A stretch of 64,000 nucleotides of DNA from Devosia sp. YIM 151766 (GTDB lineage Bacteria; Pseudomonadota; Alphaproteobacteria; Rhizobiales; Devosiaceae): assembly GCF_030285925.1 (NCBI RefSeq), contig NZ_CP127251.1, forward strand, positions 1,240,001 through 1,304,000, read 5' to 3'. A model generated the notes under the pieces. It saw nothing but the letters and a program-made list of their open reading frames with translations, was not told the origin of the DNA and searched no databases. How positions within the stretch are numbered: the stretch's first letter is position 1; every line of letters starts with the position of its first letter. The translations under genes were made by a program, and so were the position numbers. Below, in pieces: positions 44,755-52,875 of the stretch.

Positions 44755-44810
44755 CTCTTGGCAAAGAGCCTATTGCATAAGCGTTTTTCGTCCAATAGGT
44801 ACTGGCCGAG

Positions 44811-44853
44811 GGCCGCGTGGCGGAGTGGTTACGCAGCGGATTGCAAATCTGCT
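44811..44853 (+). tRNA. 5' half of tRNA-Cys (GCA), broken at the prophage junction (attL)
   Basis: GGCCGCG-TG-GCGGAGTGGTTACGC, then anticodon arm GCGGA-TTGCAAA-TCTGC (anticodon GCA, one G-T pair), matches bacterial tRNA-Cys. After about 44,853 the variable loop, T arm and acceptor 3' strand are missing and unrelated sequence follows. The integrase gene ends 87 bases further on. I read this as the left attachment site, with the crossover in or near TTGCAAATC. An intact tRNA-Cys should exist at the right junction or elsewhere. Confidence 0.85.
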
Positions 44854-44940
44854 GATATGCCCGACACCCCTTGGATTTCCTGCACACACCAGCATTCATA
44901 ACCGCACCAAAACGGCTCATTTCGGGCCGGTTTGCACACG

Positions 44941-46035
44941 CTATTTTGCCAGTTTTTTGAAGACTCGAACGCTAGTCTTGCGCATTTCGGCGCCCCGGCT
45001 GTAGCGTCTCCCCATCCCCTCCGACATATCGCCCAGCATGTCAGCCACCTCGCGGTCGGAGAATCCCGATTCGCGCAGCTCGCTGCCGAACGTGACGCGC
45101 AGTCCGTGCAAGGTTAGGTCGGCACTGTCGGGAAGCGCATCCTTGAATTCTTCCGATAGCTTCATTTGCTGCCACACCTGGCGCATGGCATTTTCCGAAG
45201 GATACGCCTTCCCGAGGCTGTTCCGGCAGATGGGCGCATTCGTTGCCGGCTGCACCGTGCCGTCGCCCACCTTCATTGCGTCGAGCAGGCTCCGCAGTGC
45301 CGCCGGCACCCCGATGGTAATCTGTCCCACCTTCTTGCCGTTTTTCTTCGGGATAAAGGCCAGCACCTTCCCCATGTCGGGGTCTGTGCGGTAATTCTCC
45401 CAGGTCAGTGCCGCAATGTCCTGCCCCCGCAAACCGCAATGTTTGGCTATGGCTAGAACCGGCCGTAGATGGGTAGGGGCGAGGCTGTAGGCGGTTTGGT
45501 ACTCTTTCTCGGACCAGCGGCGGTTGGCATCGTCACTGGCCTTGTAGAGCCTCCTGACGCCCTTTGCGGGATTAGACTTCATCAGTCCCGCCTCCATGGC
45601 ATCGCGGAAAACGTTGGACATGACCGCAATCACAAAATCGGAGAACTTCTCGCCCTTCTCCGCGGCGGCGATGTCCCGCATCTCCACGACATCGGCTGTC
45701 TCGATCATCTCAACGCTATAGTCGGCGCAGCGGTCGAGGAAGAGCAGCACCTTGGCATAATCGTCGCGGGTACGCTCAGCTAGCGACAGGAATCCCTTGC
45801 TGGTGCGATAGCGCTCGGCCAAAGCTCCGAAGGTGCCGGCAGCATATTGGCGCTGGCGCTTCCGTTCCGCCGTGGAATAGGCATGGAGGAAATCCGCGCC
45901 CTCCATGAGGCGGTCAAGCTCTGCTCGCGTTCCAGATGCGGATAGGAGCAGCTTGCCGGTCGCGCGCAGCGACACATACCACTTCCCCGTCTTGTTCCGG
46001 CGGATATTAAGCCCTCTGAGCTTCACGCGAGGCAC
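44941..46035 (-). CDS. int: Tyrosine recombinase/integrase
   Basis: The 364-residue integrase has an N-terminal arm-binding domain, a SAM-like core-binding domain (about 68-165) and a catalytic domain with R in GLRGQDIAAL, HxxR in HGLRVTF, and the nucleophile Tyr in GRRYSRG. The fifth residue, usually His or Trp in LGH, is Asp here (MLGDMSEG). It lies beside the broken tRNA-Cys, pointing at the junction, as expected for an attL-proximal int. Confidence 0.94.
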   Translation of the reverse strand: MPRVKLRGLNIRRNKTGKWYVSLRATGKLLLSASGTRAELDRLMEGADFLHAYSTAERKRQRQYAAGTFGALAERYRTSKGFLSLAERTRDDYAKVLLFLDRCADYSVEMIETADVVEMRDIAAAEKGEKFSDFVIAVMSNVFRDAMEAGLMKSNPAKGVRRLYKASDDANRRWSEKEYQTAYSLAPTHLRPVLAIAKHCGLRGQDIAALTWENYRTDPDMGKVLAFIPKKNGKKVGQITIGVPAALRSLLDAMKVGDGTVQPATNAPICRNSLGKAYPSENAMRQVWQQMKLSEEFKDALPDSADLTLHGLRVTFGSELRESGFSDREVADMLGDMSEGMGRRYSRGAEMRKTSVRVFKKLAK

Positions 46036-46276
46036 GCCACATTGCTCCCATGCCCTGCCGTTTCGGCAGGCCGGGATTGTCTAAGGACATCAGCCACTCG
46101 TCTAGCCGGGTGCGTAGGTAGCGCCGGCCATGCTTCGAGCTGGTGATAACTACGGGGATAACCGGGCAGGTGGCCGTAAAGGTGTCAACGGACAAGCCGC
46201 AGTACGCTGCCGCCATTTGCTGGTTCATGGCCGCGGGCCAGCCCGGCAATTGTGATGGTGCAAGGCCCTTGCTCAT
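46007..46276 (-). CDS. Excisionase/AlpA-like DNA-binding protein
   Basis: The 89-residue protein has a small winged helix: MNQQMAAAYCGLSVDTFTATC, then a beta strand and GRRYLRTRLDEWL, the pattern of phage Xis or helix-turn-helix 17 proteins. It overlaps the integrase start by 29 bases. ATG 46228 is an alternative. It probably directs excision and may repress int. Confidence 0.75.
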   Translation of the reverse strand: MSKGLAPSQLPGWPAAMNQQMAAAYCGLSVDTFTATCPVIPVVITSSKHGRRYLRTRLDEWLMSLDNPGLPKRQGMGAMWRASREAQRA

Positions 46277-46290
46277 GGCATCATTGCTCC

Positions 46291-46524
46291 ATGACCTCCG
46301 ACGAAGCCGATCAGCGCATTATCCTGAGCCGCCATACCCTCCGCCGCTACAGTGCGATGGTCGCGGCCGGCGAGCTTCCGGTTATGGACATGGGCCTGAT
46401 GAATGACGAGCTCGACCTGCTGGAGCGTATTGCGGAAAAACACCCTAGCAAGGTCGAAAAGATCAGGGCCTTGGGCGAGGAATGGCTGGCGATGATGGCG
46501 CAGATCAGGGCGAAGTTGAACTAG
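46291..46524 (+). CDS. Small hypothetical phage protein
   Basis: The 77-residue frame MTSDEADQRIILSRHTLRRY...KVEKIRALGEEWLAMMAQIRAKLN is hydrophilic and mostly helical by composition. It is divergent from xis and convergent with the HNH gene, so it runs against the surrounding genes. No Shine-Dalgarno site is visible. Composition argues for a real gene but confidence is modest. Confidence 0.5.
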   Translation: MTSDEADQRIILSRHTLRRYSAMVAAGELPVMDMGLMNDELDLLERIAEKHPSKVEKIRALGEEWLAMMAQIRAKLN

Positions 46525-46526
46525 CA

Positions 46527-47144
46527 TCACCTCTCTCCTTCCTGGGTGAGAGCGGAGCGGCCGGCAGAACGATTGTACACCCCATGAGGGCGCGGAAGCC
46601 CGCTGGGCCGCTTAAGGTGACGCCAGGTTTCTCCACGCAAAAGGCGCTGAATTGTGGAGCGATCGAGGCTGTACTTCGCAGCAAGATCGGAGGTCAAAAC
46701 TCCTGCGGAGGCCGCATGCAAGATTTCGGATGCCAACGCCTCTGTTAGTTTGTGGCCACCGGCTTCTTCTCCGCGAGGTGGGCGCCCGGCTTTGAAGTGA
46801 GACTGCTCGCTGGTTATCGATGACTTGCCGCGCCCTTTGCGCACCATGTCCTTCATGTTGACCGTCGCGTGCCCTAGAAAAAGATGCCTAGGATTGACAC
46901 AGCATGGATTGTCGCAGTGATGGCAAACCATCAGCCCATCGGGGATTTCTCCGCAAAAGATGGTGTACGATACCCTATGTGCTTTCCATGTTTTTCCACG
47001 GAATGCCAGGTACCCATACCCTTGGGCGTTCTTTGCGCCCGTCCACTCCCAGCATCCATCTCCTCTAAAGACCACCTTTGCGGTCAGTCTGGCAGCGTCC
47101 GGGTCTTTTGCGATGATGCGTGTTTCCGCCTTCGTCAGCTTCAT
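46527..47144 (-). CDS. HNH endonuclease with C-terminal DNA-binding segment
   Basis: The 205-residue protein has the phage HNH pattern CWEWTGAKNAQGYGYL, AHRVSYTIFCGEIPDGLMVCHHCDNPCCVNPRHLFLG. A C-terminal segment (LTSDLAAKYSLDRSTIQRLLRGETW) looks like a resolvase-type helix-turn-helix. This two-part layout is common in free-standing homing endonucleases of phages, so it may be a selfish insertion in the early operon. It starts four bases inside the next upstream gene's stop. Confidence 0.88.
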   Translation of the reverse strand: MKLTKAETRIIAKDPDAARLTAKVVFRGDGCWEWTGAKNAQGYGYLAFRGKTWKAHRVSYTIFCGEIPDGLMVCHHCDNPCCVNPRHLFLGHATVNMKDMVRKGRGKSSITSEQSHFKAGRPPRGEEAGGHKLTEALASEILHAASAGVLTSDLAAKYSLDRSTIQRLLRGETWRHLKRPSGLPRPHGVYNRSAGRSALTQEGER

Positions 47145-47959
47145 TCCCCGCCCTCCTGTGTTTCGAGAACGGAACGGGCGCGGCGGAACGCTTGCACGAA
47201 CAGATCTCCGATGCGAACGTCACTTTCCTCCGGCACCAGTTCCAGGCGGTCAGTGTCAGAGAAGCCCTCGGTTTCGACCTCCATATATTCGCCAAAATCG
47301 GCGAACGGCGTCAGCGCCTCCCTCAGCCTCTCGTTCTCGGTCGCCTCATCCCGATACCGGCCTTCCCAATACCGGTAATCGACGGGATTGCCGGTAAGGC
47401 GAACGATATTCGCCCCAAGCCTCTCGTTCTCGGCAGTGAGCTTCTGCACCTGCTGTTCAGCGTCCAGCCGTGCCTCATTGGCATCGACGTATTTCTGGAA
47501 CGCCTCTGCCTCTCTGTGAGTCAGCCGCTCGATCTGTTCGTCTTTGGATTGGAGGGCGGAAAGACGTTCAGCTACCTTTCCGCAATCAACCCCGCTGGCA
47601 AAGCACCTTGGGCAGTAAACATCGCTGTCATCGCCAAAGCTGTCGGTGCCGCAGCGCTCGGAAGACCCGACCCACCCACATCGATCGCATGACGCGAGAT
47701 AATAAGGCTCCTGGACCTCGAATGACACAACAGGCTCATCGTAGGCCGCCATCTGCTTGAGGTTTTCGAGGCGAATTTCCTCGGGAGACATTTCCCCACC
47801 CTCCACCAGCCCATCATCAGGGGCGGGGGGAGCGGAGAGATAGGCGGCAACCACCATTCTCGTCATGGCGTGAAAAGGTTCGTCCGAGCTGTCGCCATGG
47901 TACATGCCGGCCAGCTTATCCGCCGCCGCCTCAAGGGCCTTCTCATTCAACTCAACCAT
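47141..47959 (-). CDS. Phage protein with zinc-ribbon and coiled coil
   Basis: The 272-residue protein has two CxxC pairs (CDRCGWVG and CPRCFASG, about 91-125), then a coiled coil (KVAERLSALQSKDEQIERLTHREAEAFQKYV...LTAENERLGANI) and an acidic tail. I do not recognise a function. The ATG at 47959 overlaps the upstream gene's stop by eight bases; a longer frame to 48040 would lie inside it. Confidence 0.7.
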   Translation of the reverse strand: MVELNEKALEAAADKLAGMYHGDSSDEPFHAMTRMVVAAYLSAPPAPDDGLVEGGEMSPEEIRLENLKQMAAYDEPVVSFEVQEPYYLASCDRCGWVGSSERCGTDSFGDDSDVYCPRCFASGVDCGKVAERLSALQSKDEQIERLTHREAEAFQKYVDANEARLDAEQQVQKLTAENERLGANIVRLTGNPVDYRYWEGRYRDEATENERLREALTPFADFGEYMEVETEGFSDTDRLELVPEESDVRIGDLFVQAFRRARSVLETQEGGE

Positions 47960-48851
47960 TGTGGGCCTCGCTGGAAAGAGCGGCGGCTCGGCGCGCGTCA
48001 AGCGGATGCAGTTGGATTTCGGACCAGGCGACCAGTTCATCGCCGGGGCTCAAAAGCGCGGAATAGTTCTCGTCATATTCACCTTCGCTAGAAGCGGTGT
48101 ACCAGCCAGTTGTCGGGCACCCTTCGTCATGCTCGGTTTCGCACTCGCAAACTTCAAATTCGAGTGGATATGCGTTGAGATAGATGGCGGGAAAGGTCCA
48201 CACATTTCCGGATTGGGCTCGTCGCACGGCCACGATGAAATAACGATCGGAGCCATTCGGAATGGAGGGTGGGATTTCAGGAGAGAACCACGTCACCTCA
48301 TCCGTGATCATCACGGCCTTTGACGGGGGAGACAGGTAAACAGGAAAGGCGTCATCTTCATCCGGCGATGCGATCTCGTATCGAGCATCGCCGCCATCTG
48401 GAGGGAAGGCCACGTAGGACAGCCAGACCACCGGCTCTACCCCTGCCGGCCCTTGCGTCTCATCCGCTAAAGGCAAATCATCTTGTGTATCACCAGAGGC
48501 CGGTTCGTGAGGGACAAGACAGGCCAAGGTCGCGTCAGCATAGTCGCGCGCGGCCTTATTCACCATTTCTGGCACCGCGACGTAGCGATCAACATCGTTT
48601 CGCTTGCGCCAGCTTTCACCACGCAAGAACGCGTCGATCAGCATTTGCTCGCTCACCTCCACCCCTGCCGGGGATTGTCGGCGGTTCCAGGCGGCGATGG
48701 CTAAATCAGCCGTCCATTTCCCGTTACCTCCTGCATCGCAATTTTTACAGGATACAGACCACATAGTCGTTCCTCTGACATTGTGGACCAGCCCATCGCC
48801 GCCGCAAAACGGGCAGGGCAGCAGCCTCTCATTGCTGATGGGGTCAGTCAT
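47952..48851 (-). CDS. Lar-like (restriction alleviation) domain protein
   Basis: The 299-residue protein begins MTDPISNERLLPCPFCGGDG, the zinc-ribbon opening of Lar/restriction-alleviation and related phage proteins (second CxxC at SCKNCDAGG, then a ...AIAAWNRR tail). After about residue 55 the sequence is acidic and unrecognised, so only the N-terminal part is Lar-like. It may interfere with host restriction, but many proteins with this ribbon have no tested role. The start ATG 48851 overlaps the upstream HNH gene. Confidence 0.7.
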   Translation of the reverse strand: MTDPISNERLLPCPFCGGDGLVHNVRGTTMWSVSCKNCDAGGNGKWTADLAIAAWNRRQSPAGVEVSEQMLIDAFLRGESWRKRNDVDRYVAVPEMVNKAARDYADATLACLVPHEPASGDTQDDLPLADETQGPAGVEPVVWLSYVAFPPDGGDARYEIASPDEDDAFPVYLSPPSKAVMITDEVTWFSPEIPPSIPNGSDRYFIVAVRRAQSGNVWTFPAIYLNAYPLEFEVCECETEHDEGCPTTGWYTASSEGEYDENYSALLSPGDELVAWSEIQLHPLDARRAAALSSEAHNG

Positions 48852-49218
48852 GATGTTCTGGCTCCTGGAAATAAGCGAGGCCGACGCCCTTGGTGAGGCG
48901 CCTGGTCGCTGTGCGTTGATGGTTGCCGGCACCGAGGCGGCGAGCCTTGGGCGTCGTCAGCGCGCCGATGTGCCGATCTCGCTGCCGGTCGCTTTTGCGG
49001 ATCGTCGGGATATCCACGGTGAAGGTCTTTTCGTCGTGGCAGGCGTCACAAAGGACGCGGCAGTTTTCCAGCGTCGGCTCGCCGCCCATCTGGTCGGGCA
49101 GGTCGTGGTCGTAGGCGTATTTGCCGGGGAACAGCTTGGCGGTGCATTTTTCGCACTTGCCGCCGCACCTGGCCCATGCCTGCGCCTTCACCTTGCGGGA
49201 AAACTCGCGCCTAGCCAT
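48844..49218 (-). CDS. Small HNH endonuclease
   Basis: The 124-residue protein (MARREFSRKVKAQAWARCGGKCEKC...) has CxxC, then YDHDLPDQMGG (HNH His), NCRVLCDACHDEKT (second CxxC and N). It resembles compact phage HNH nucleases with roles in packaging or homing. The C-terminal RDRHIGALTTPKARRLGAG is basic. The start is ATG 49218, since the frame upstream to 49344 covers the next gene. Confidence 0.85.
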   Translation of the reverse strand: MARREFSRKVKAQAWARCGGKCEKCTAKLFPGKYAYDHDLPDQMGGEPTLENCRVLCDACHDEKTFTVDIPTIRKSDRQRDRHIGALTTPKARRLGAGNHQRTATRRLTKGVGLAYFQEPEHHD

Positions 49219-49402
49219 GGCCCACCTCTTGCCGGCCAAGGCGATGATCCCGGTCATCGGCAAACCATTCGAGCAGATCGGCGGCTTCATAAGCTGCGTC
49301 CCGGTCGCCATTGCGAAGGCGCTCAATGACCGCCCGGACGCCATGCAGCAGGCAATCCGGGTCTTCGCCGTGGACTTCGAGGCAGGTGCATTTGTCAGTC
49401 AT
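49211..49402 (-). CDS. Small hypothetical phage protein
   Basis: The 63-residue acidic protein MTDKCTCLEVHGEDPDCLLHGVRAVIERL... contains three cysteines and two histidines near the N-terminus, possibly a small metal site. It overlaps both neighbours (HNH gene by 8 bases, DUF2493 gene by 8 bases), which supports it as a translated member of the operon. Confidence 0.65.
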   Translation of the reverse strand: MTDKCTCLEVHGEDPDCLLHGVRAVIERLRNGDRDAAYEAADLLEWFADDRDHRLGRQEVGHG

Positions 49403-49748
49403 GGGGAATCTCCACGACCTTGATGCCTGCGCGTCGCGCTTTCCGAACCATGTCGGCAGTGCAGCGACCGCCCGGGAAGGCTATGACCCAATCGGGCCGG
49501 CCCTCTGCTAGCATCCGCGCATTGCGTGCTGGGCCTGCGAACGTGCCTTGGTTCTCCCAATCGGCCTCATAGGTTTCGACCGGGACGCCGCCGACATTCT
49601 CGGCCCAGCGACGGGCAAGATCATCGGCGCCCCGCGCCCCGCCTTCGATAATGCAATCTATCCCAGCCTCGGCGTGGAGTTTGTCGAGAACGGCATAGAC
49701 GCGACGGCTGTCGTTGTAGTTACGGCCGCCGGTGACGAGAACTCTCAT
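49395..49748 (-). CDS. DUF2493/YspA-type SLOG-family protein
   Basis: The 117-residue protein has the Rossmann-like SLOG signature MRVLVTGGRNYNDSRRVY, EGGARGADDLARRWA and VIAFPGGRCTADMVRKA. SLOG proteins bind nucleotide-derived ligands; some families occur in phage-defence systems. Here it is a routine member of the early operon, co-translated with ninB. The ligand is unknown. Confidence 0.88.
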   Translation of the reverse strand: MRVLVTGGRNYNDSRRVYAVLDKLHAEAGIDCIIEGGARGADDLARRWAENVGGVPVETYEADWENQGTFAGPARNARMLAEGRPDWVIAFPGGRCTADMVRKARRAGIKVVEIPHD

Positions 49749-50164
49749 GCTGCGGTCCTTTCCTGCAATTCGAGGAAGCCGCCGCGGCGGGTCTCACGCC
49801 ACTCAACGCCATGCTCATCGCCGTACTGGTAGATGACGGTGATCAGGTCCGACATTTGCGCGACCGTGAGGCGCGAGGTCCGAAACCCGACCGGGAAGGG
49901 GCCGGAGCCGTCCAAACCCTCGGCAAACATCACCTGATGACCAAGCGCGTGCATAAACGCGGCTTTCCAGGTCTCGGGCACCCAGTTGCGGCCCTCGGGC
50001 TTTGCGCGCGCGACGTCTGCCAGCATCGCCCACATTTTGGCATTCTGGTCATTCGAGCGCTGGGGCGGTGCGATTGTGATGCGAGCGTTTGGGCCGGCCT
50101 CGCGGATCGCCTCAATGCAGTTGGCCAGGATGCGTTCATCGCGGATGGTGAAATACCGTGCCAT
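49745..50164 (-). CDS. NinB-like recombination protein
   Basis: The 139-residue protein matches lambda NinB/Orf (recombination mediator): an N-terminal beta region (MARYFTIRDERILANCIEAIREAG), RSNDQNAKMWAMLADVARA, and FMHALG...RTSRLTVAQMSDLITVIYQYG. NinB helps RecBCD-independent recombination and fits with RecT in the same operon. The start overlaps the upstream stop. Confidence 0.88.
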   Translation of the reverse strand: MARYFTIRDERILANCIEAIREAGPNARITIAPPQRSNDQNAKMWAMLADVARAKPEGRNWVPETWKAAFMHALGHQVMFAEGLDGSGPFPVGFRTSRLTVAQMSDLITVIYQYGDEHGVEWRETRRGGFLELQERTAA

Positions 50165-50370
50165 CAGCCGCCTCCCACCCCGCACACCCACCGGACACGC
50201 TTGTCAAAGGCATCCTCAAGGCGGCGCACTAGTTTCTCGGACAGCGAAATATACCGCTCGTTATTGCAGAACCTGTCGCTCCAGTTGGACAGGTGAGCGT
50301 CGTTCTTGCAGCCGTCCAGAGCGGCAATCGCTTCTTCGACGTATTGAACATCAGAGAGGGTGGCGATCAT
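50164..50370 (-). CDS. Small hypothetical phage protein
   Basis: The 68-residue protein MIATLSDVQYVEEAIAALDGCKNDAHLSNWSDRF... is hydrophilic and unrecognised. Its stop overlaps the ninB start by one base, and it lies directly between recT and ninB. Positions 50,371-50,442 hold nothing I can support. Confidence 0.65.
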   Translation of the reverse strand: MIATLSDVQYVEEAIAALDGCKNDAHLSNWSDRFCNNERYISLSEKLVRRLEDAFDKRVRWVCGVGGG

Positions 50371-50442
50371 TTGAAATCCTCCAGGCCGCTTGTTCGGCTG
50401 CTTAGCCCCGGCGGATGGGGCACCTGGTCCCTTTCGGTGGAA

Positions 50443-51453
50443 TTACGGGCGGTCGCCGGGGAACATGTCGTCCTGCGGCGGCGAGGGCGGCTGCGGCGTC
50501 GAAACACGCTTCATCGCCCGCGCTTTGATCTTGTTGGCGATTTCGAGATTGGTTTCGTCGCTGGTCAGCGTGGCTTCCACGTCGAGTTCGGACCATGCGG
50601 CCTCGATGCCATCGGCGTCCTTGGCGGCGGCCATGGCGATTTCCAAATCCTCGAAGAATGCGGCGGCGTCGAAATCCTGCTCTCCGGTCACGGCTTCGGG
50701 CTGCTCGTCAATGATTGGCTCGTCGGGCTCGGCCGCCGGCGCTACGGGGGGGCTGGGCGGAGAAGGAGGCGACGGCGGCGTGAGGGCGGCCGGCGTCACG
50801 TCGCGCATGTCCTCGACTTCTGCGATTTCACGGGCCTCGAACTCGTCACGGATGCCGCCAAGTACGTCACCGAACAATTCGCGGAGGCAGTAACCAGCAG
50901 CGCGCCATGCCAGCATCCGCTTGGGGAAGCGGAACCACGGGCTATCGTTAGGCTTCTGCTCGTTCTTCTTGTCCCACTTGTTCCACTTGGTGACGATGGC
51001 TTCGGTCTGCCAAAGGCCGGCGCGAACGGCGTCTTCCTGGCTGAACTCGACGCGCTTATCCTCGCCGGTGTCATTGCGCTTGGCTTCGCACCAGCCGATC
51101 ATCTGCCCGTCGCGCTCGTCGCAGCCGGTGCGCAGATACGCAACGCGTCCGGACATGCGCACGACATTTATAAGGCCATCGCCATAAAGCGCGGGCTTGC
51201 CGTTGATGACGGTGAAGCTGCGGAGGGCGACCATGGGCTGTAAGCCAAGCTCGGCGCCGGACATGATGGCAACAGTCACGGCGCTGATTGCCGCGTCACC
51301 TTCGAGCTTGCCGATCAGCGCCGCCGGCGCGAGCCCGCCCATATAGACCGCCTTGGCGACCCGGTATGTTTCCTCGAAGGTCTGCGGCACGATGGCCATG
51401 ACATGTCCGCCACCGGTGAGCGGGCGGGGAAGTGTTGTGACATTCGACATCAT
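50443..51453 (-). CDS. recT: RecT-family single-strand annealing recombinase
   Basis: The 336-residue protein shows the RecT pattern FEETYRVAKAVYMGGLAP, AISAVTVAIMSGAELGLQPMVALRSFTVINGKPALYGDGLINVVR and RFPKRMLAWRAAGYCLRELFGDVLGG. The C-terminal third is Pro- and acid-rich linker plus a short helical tail. It anneals complementary strands during phage recombination. A RecE-type exonuclease is not evident next to it, so the partner may be the following gene product or a host nuclease. Confidence 0.9.
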   Translation of the reverse strand: MMSNVTTLPRPLTGGGHVMAIVPQTFEETYRVAKAVYMGGLAPAALIGKLEGDAAISAVTVAIMSGAELGLQPMVALRSFTVINGKPALYGDGLINVVRMSGRVAYLRTGCDERDGQMIGWCEAKRNDTGEDKRVEFSQEDAVRAGLWQTEAIVTKWNKWDKKNEQKPNDSPWFRFPKRMLAWRAAGYCLRELFGDVLGGIRDEFEAREIAEVEDMRDVTPAALTPPSPPSPPSPPVAPAAEPDEPIIDEQPEAVTGEQDFDAAAFFEDLEIAMAAAKDADGIEAAWSELDVEATLTSDETNLEIANKIKARAMKRVSTPQPPSPPQDDMFPGDRP

Positions 51454-52433
51454 GCGGCCCTCTGCTCGGTGGAAATGGCCATGCCCGGAAGCTCGACGCC
51501 GGATTTCGCAGCGCGGTTAGCCAGCGTCTGGACCAGTTCCTGAATTTCGGGGCGGTCCTTGAGCGCCATCAGCAGCGTGTCGAAATCGGTGATCTGGCCG
51601 TAGACGAACGTGCGCAGCGAAACCTTGGCGCCGGTGCGGCCTGCGCTGGCATTGCGCGCCTCGGCTTCCTTTGCCTTCTCGTCAGCCTCCTGTTGGAGCC
51701 GTTCGGCCTCGGCTGCGGCGGTATCATCATCGGCCTTCGCCGCTTCCGCAGCCTTTGCCTCAGCCTCGCGGCGGATGCGGTCGGCTTCCTCACGCGCGAT
51801 CCGCTGACGCTCTTTTTCCTGTCGGACCAACTCGTTCAGGTAGGCGTCCAGATGGCGCTTGAGCTTCTTGGTGAGAGTGTCCGGCTCGTCCTTGAGGTCA
51901 CGCCACTTGTCGTCCACGACCTTGCACATGTCCCAATGCGGCTGCTTTTCGGTCTTGTGCAGGTTCGTGGCCTTGGACTTGATGCCCGAGAGGCGCTTAG
52001 TCAGCACCGCGATCTGATCGGCGTGGCTCTGCTCCGTGACCGGCTTTGCCAGCAGTTCGGCCGCGACTTCCTGTTCGGCGGCAAACTCGATCTTGAGCGC
52101 TTCGAACGGATCGGTCGGCATATTGCTCGGCACGGTGGCCGTACGCGGCTCGTCGGACCAGCCTTTGCCGGCCATCACCTTGTGATATTCGGCCTCGGTA
52201 ATGGGCTTGTCGCAAACCCAGGTCCAGATACCGGCGGCGTCAGCGGCCTTCCCATCCACCACGGCGATGAATTCGCCCTCCTGCTTCCAAATGGCCACAG
52301 GCACGAAAGGTCCGTCCTTGAACAGCCGGCGGCGATAGAAACCGCACTGCGGATCGCCGTCATGGACCGGGCCAAGTGTGCCGGCCAACGCGTTGATCCA
52401 ATAAACATAGTCGGGATGGACGGCTGCAGACAT
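51450..52433 (-). CDS. Phage protein with long coiled coil, RecT neighbour
   Basis: The 327-residue protein has an N-terminal folded part (MSAAVHPDYVYWINALAG...), a long charged helical segment from about 195 to 285 (EKERQRIAREEADRIRREAEAK and similar, Ala/Glu-rich) and a C-terminal ALKDRPEIQELVQTLANRAAKSG. Proteins of this type often precede RecT in phages, but their role is unknown to me. It overlaps the recT start by four bases. Confidence 0.75.
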   Translation of the reverse strand: MSAAVHPDYVYWINALAGTLGPVHDGDPQCGFYRRRLFKDGPFVPVAIWKQEGEFIAVVDGKAADAAGIWTWVCDKPITEAEYHKVMAGKGWSDEPRTATVPSNMPTDPFEALKIEFAAEQEVAAELLAKPVTEQSHADQIAVLTKRLSGIKSKATNLHKTEKQPHWDMCKVVDDKWRDLKDEPDTLTKKLKRHLDAYLNELVRQEKERQRIAREEADRIRREAEAKAAEAAKADDDTAAAEAERLQQEADEKAKEAEARNASAGRTGAKVSLRTFVYGQITDFDTLLMALKDRPEIQELVQTLANRAAKSGVELPGMAISTEQRAA

Positions 52434-52441
52434 ATCGGCTC

Positions 52442-52591
52442 CTATCCGCGCAGCCAGTCGGCGGCGGTGAAAATGAAGGGGAAGATGAGAACCATCACGG
52501 CCAAATGGATCGCGGCTTCGCGCAGTTGTTCGCGGATCGACAATAGGCCGGTGGCAGAGGTGATCTGGTGGGAGAGGGGTTTGCAGCTCAT
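52442..52591 (-). CDS. Small single-span membrane protein
   Basis: The 49-residue frame MSCKPLSHQITSATG...REAAIHLAVMVLIFPFIFTAADWLRG has one strong transmembrane helix (about 30-45). It starts in the stop codon of the 95-residue gene (ATGA overlap) and ends 8 bases before the next start, so it fits the operon exactly. The product may be a membrane-acting early protein such as an exclusion or inhibitor peptide (inference). Confidence 0.65.
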   Translation of the reverse strand: MSCKPLSHQITSATGLLSIREQLREAAIHLAVMVLIFPFIFTAADWLRG

Positions 52592-52875
52592 GGGATCAAG
52601 TCCGAATAATCCACGCCCGCATCGCGCATCCGCTGAAACAGCACGCCCATGGCCTCATCCTTCTGGCGCAGCGCTCGGCTTAGCTTGGCCACTTCGTCGC
52701 GCTCGGATGCCCGATCGTTTGCCATTTGGCCGATGGTTGCCGCCGCTTGGCCGAGCGTGAAATTCAGATCATCAAACGGGAAGTCCGCTGGACGGGCCTT
52801 GCGCTGATCGTGCAGCATGAGCGCGTCGACAATCTGCTGCTCTTCGGCGGTGGTATGCCTCACTGCCTCAGCCAT
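52588..52875 (-). CDS. Small phage protein with coiled coil
   Basis: The 95-residue protein MAEAVRHTTAEEQQIVDALMLHDQRKARPADF... has a C-terminal helix (ASERDEVAKLSRALRQKDEAMGVLFQRM). It overlaps neighbours on both sides by 4 and 8 bases. Unrecognised. Confidence 0.7.
   Translation of the reverse strand: MAEAVRHTTAEEQQIVDALMLHDQRKARPADFPFDDLNFTLGQAAATIGQMANDRASERDEVAKLSRALRQKDEAMGVLFQRMRDAGVDYSDLIP

Noticed and set aside
44498-44920. Alternative 140-codon frame over the small gene at 44521
   Set aside because: It runs through the tRNA-Cys fragment on the opposite strand and has poor composition.
44811-44940. Group I or other intron in tRNA-Cys
   Set aside because: The 3' half does not reappear within the next kilobase; a phage integrase gene follows instead. 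Integration explains the break better.
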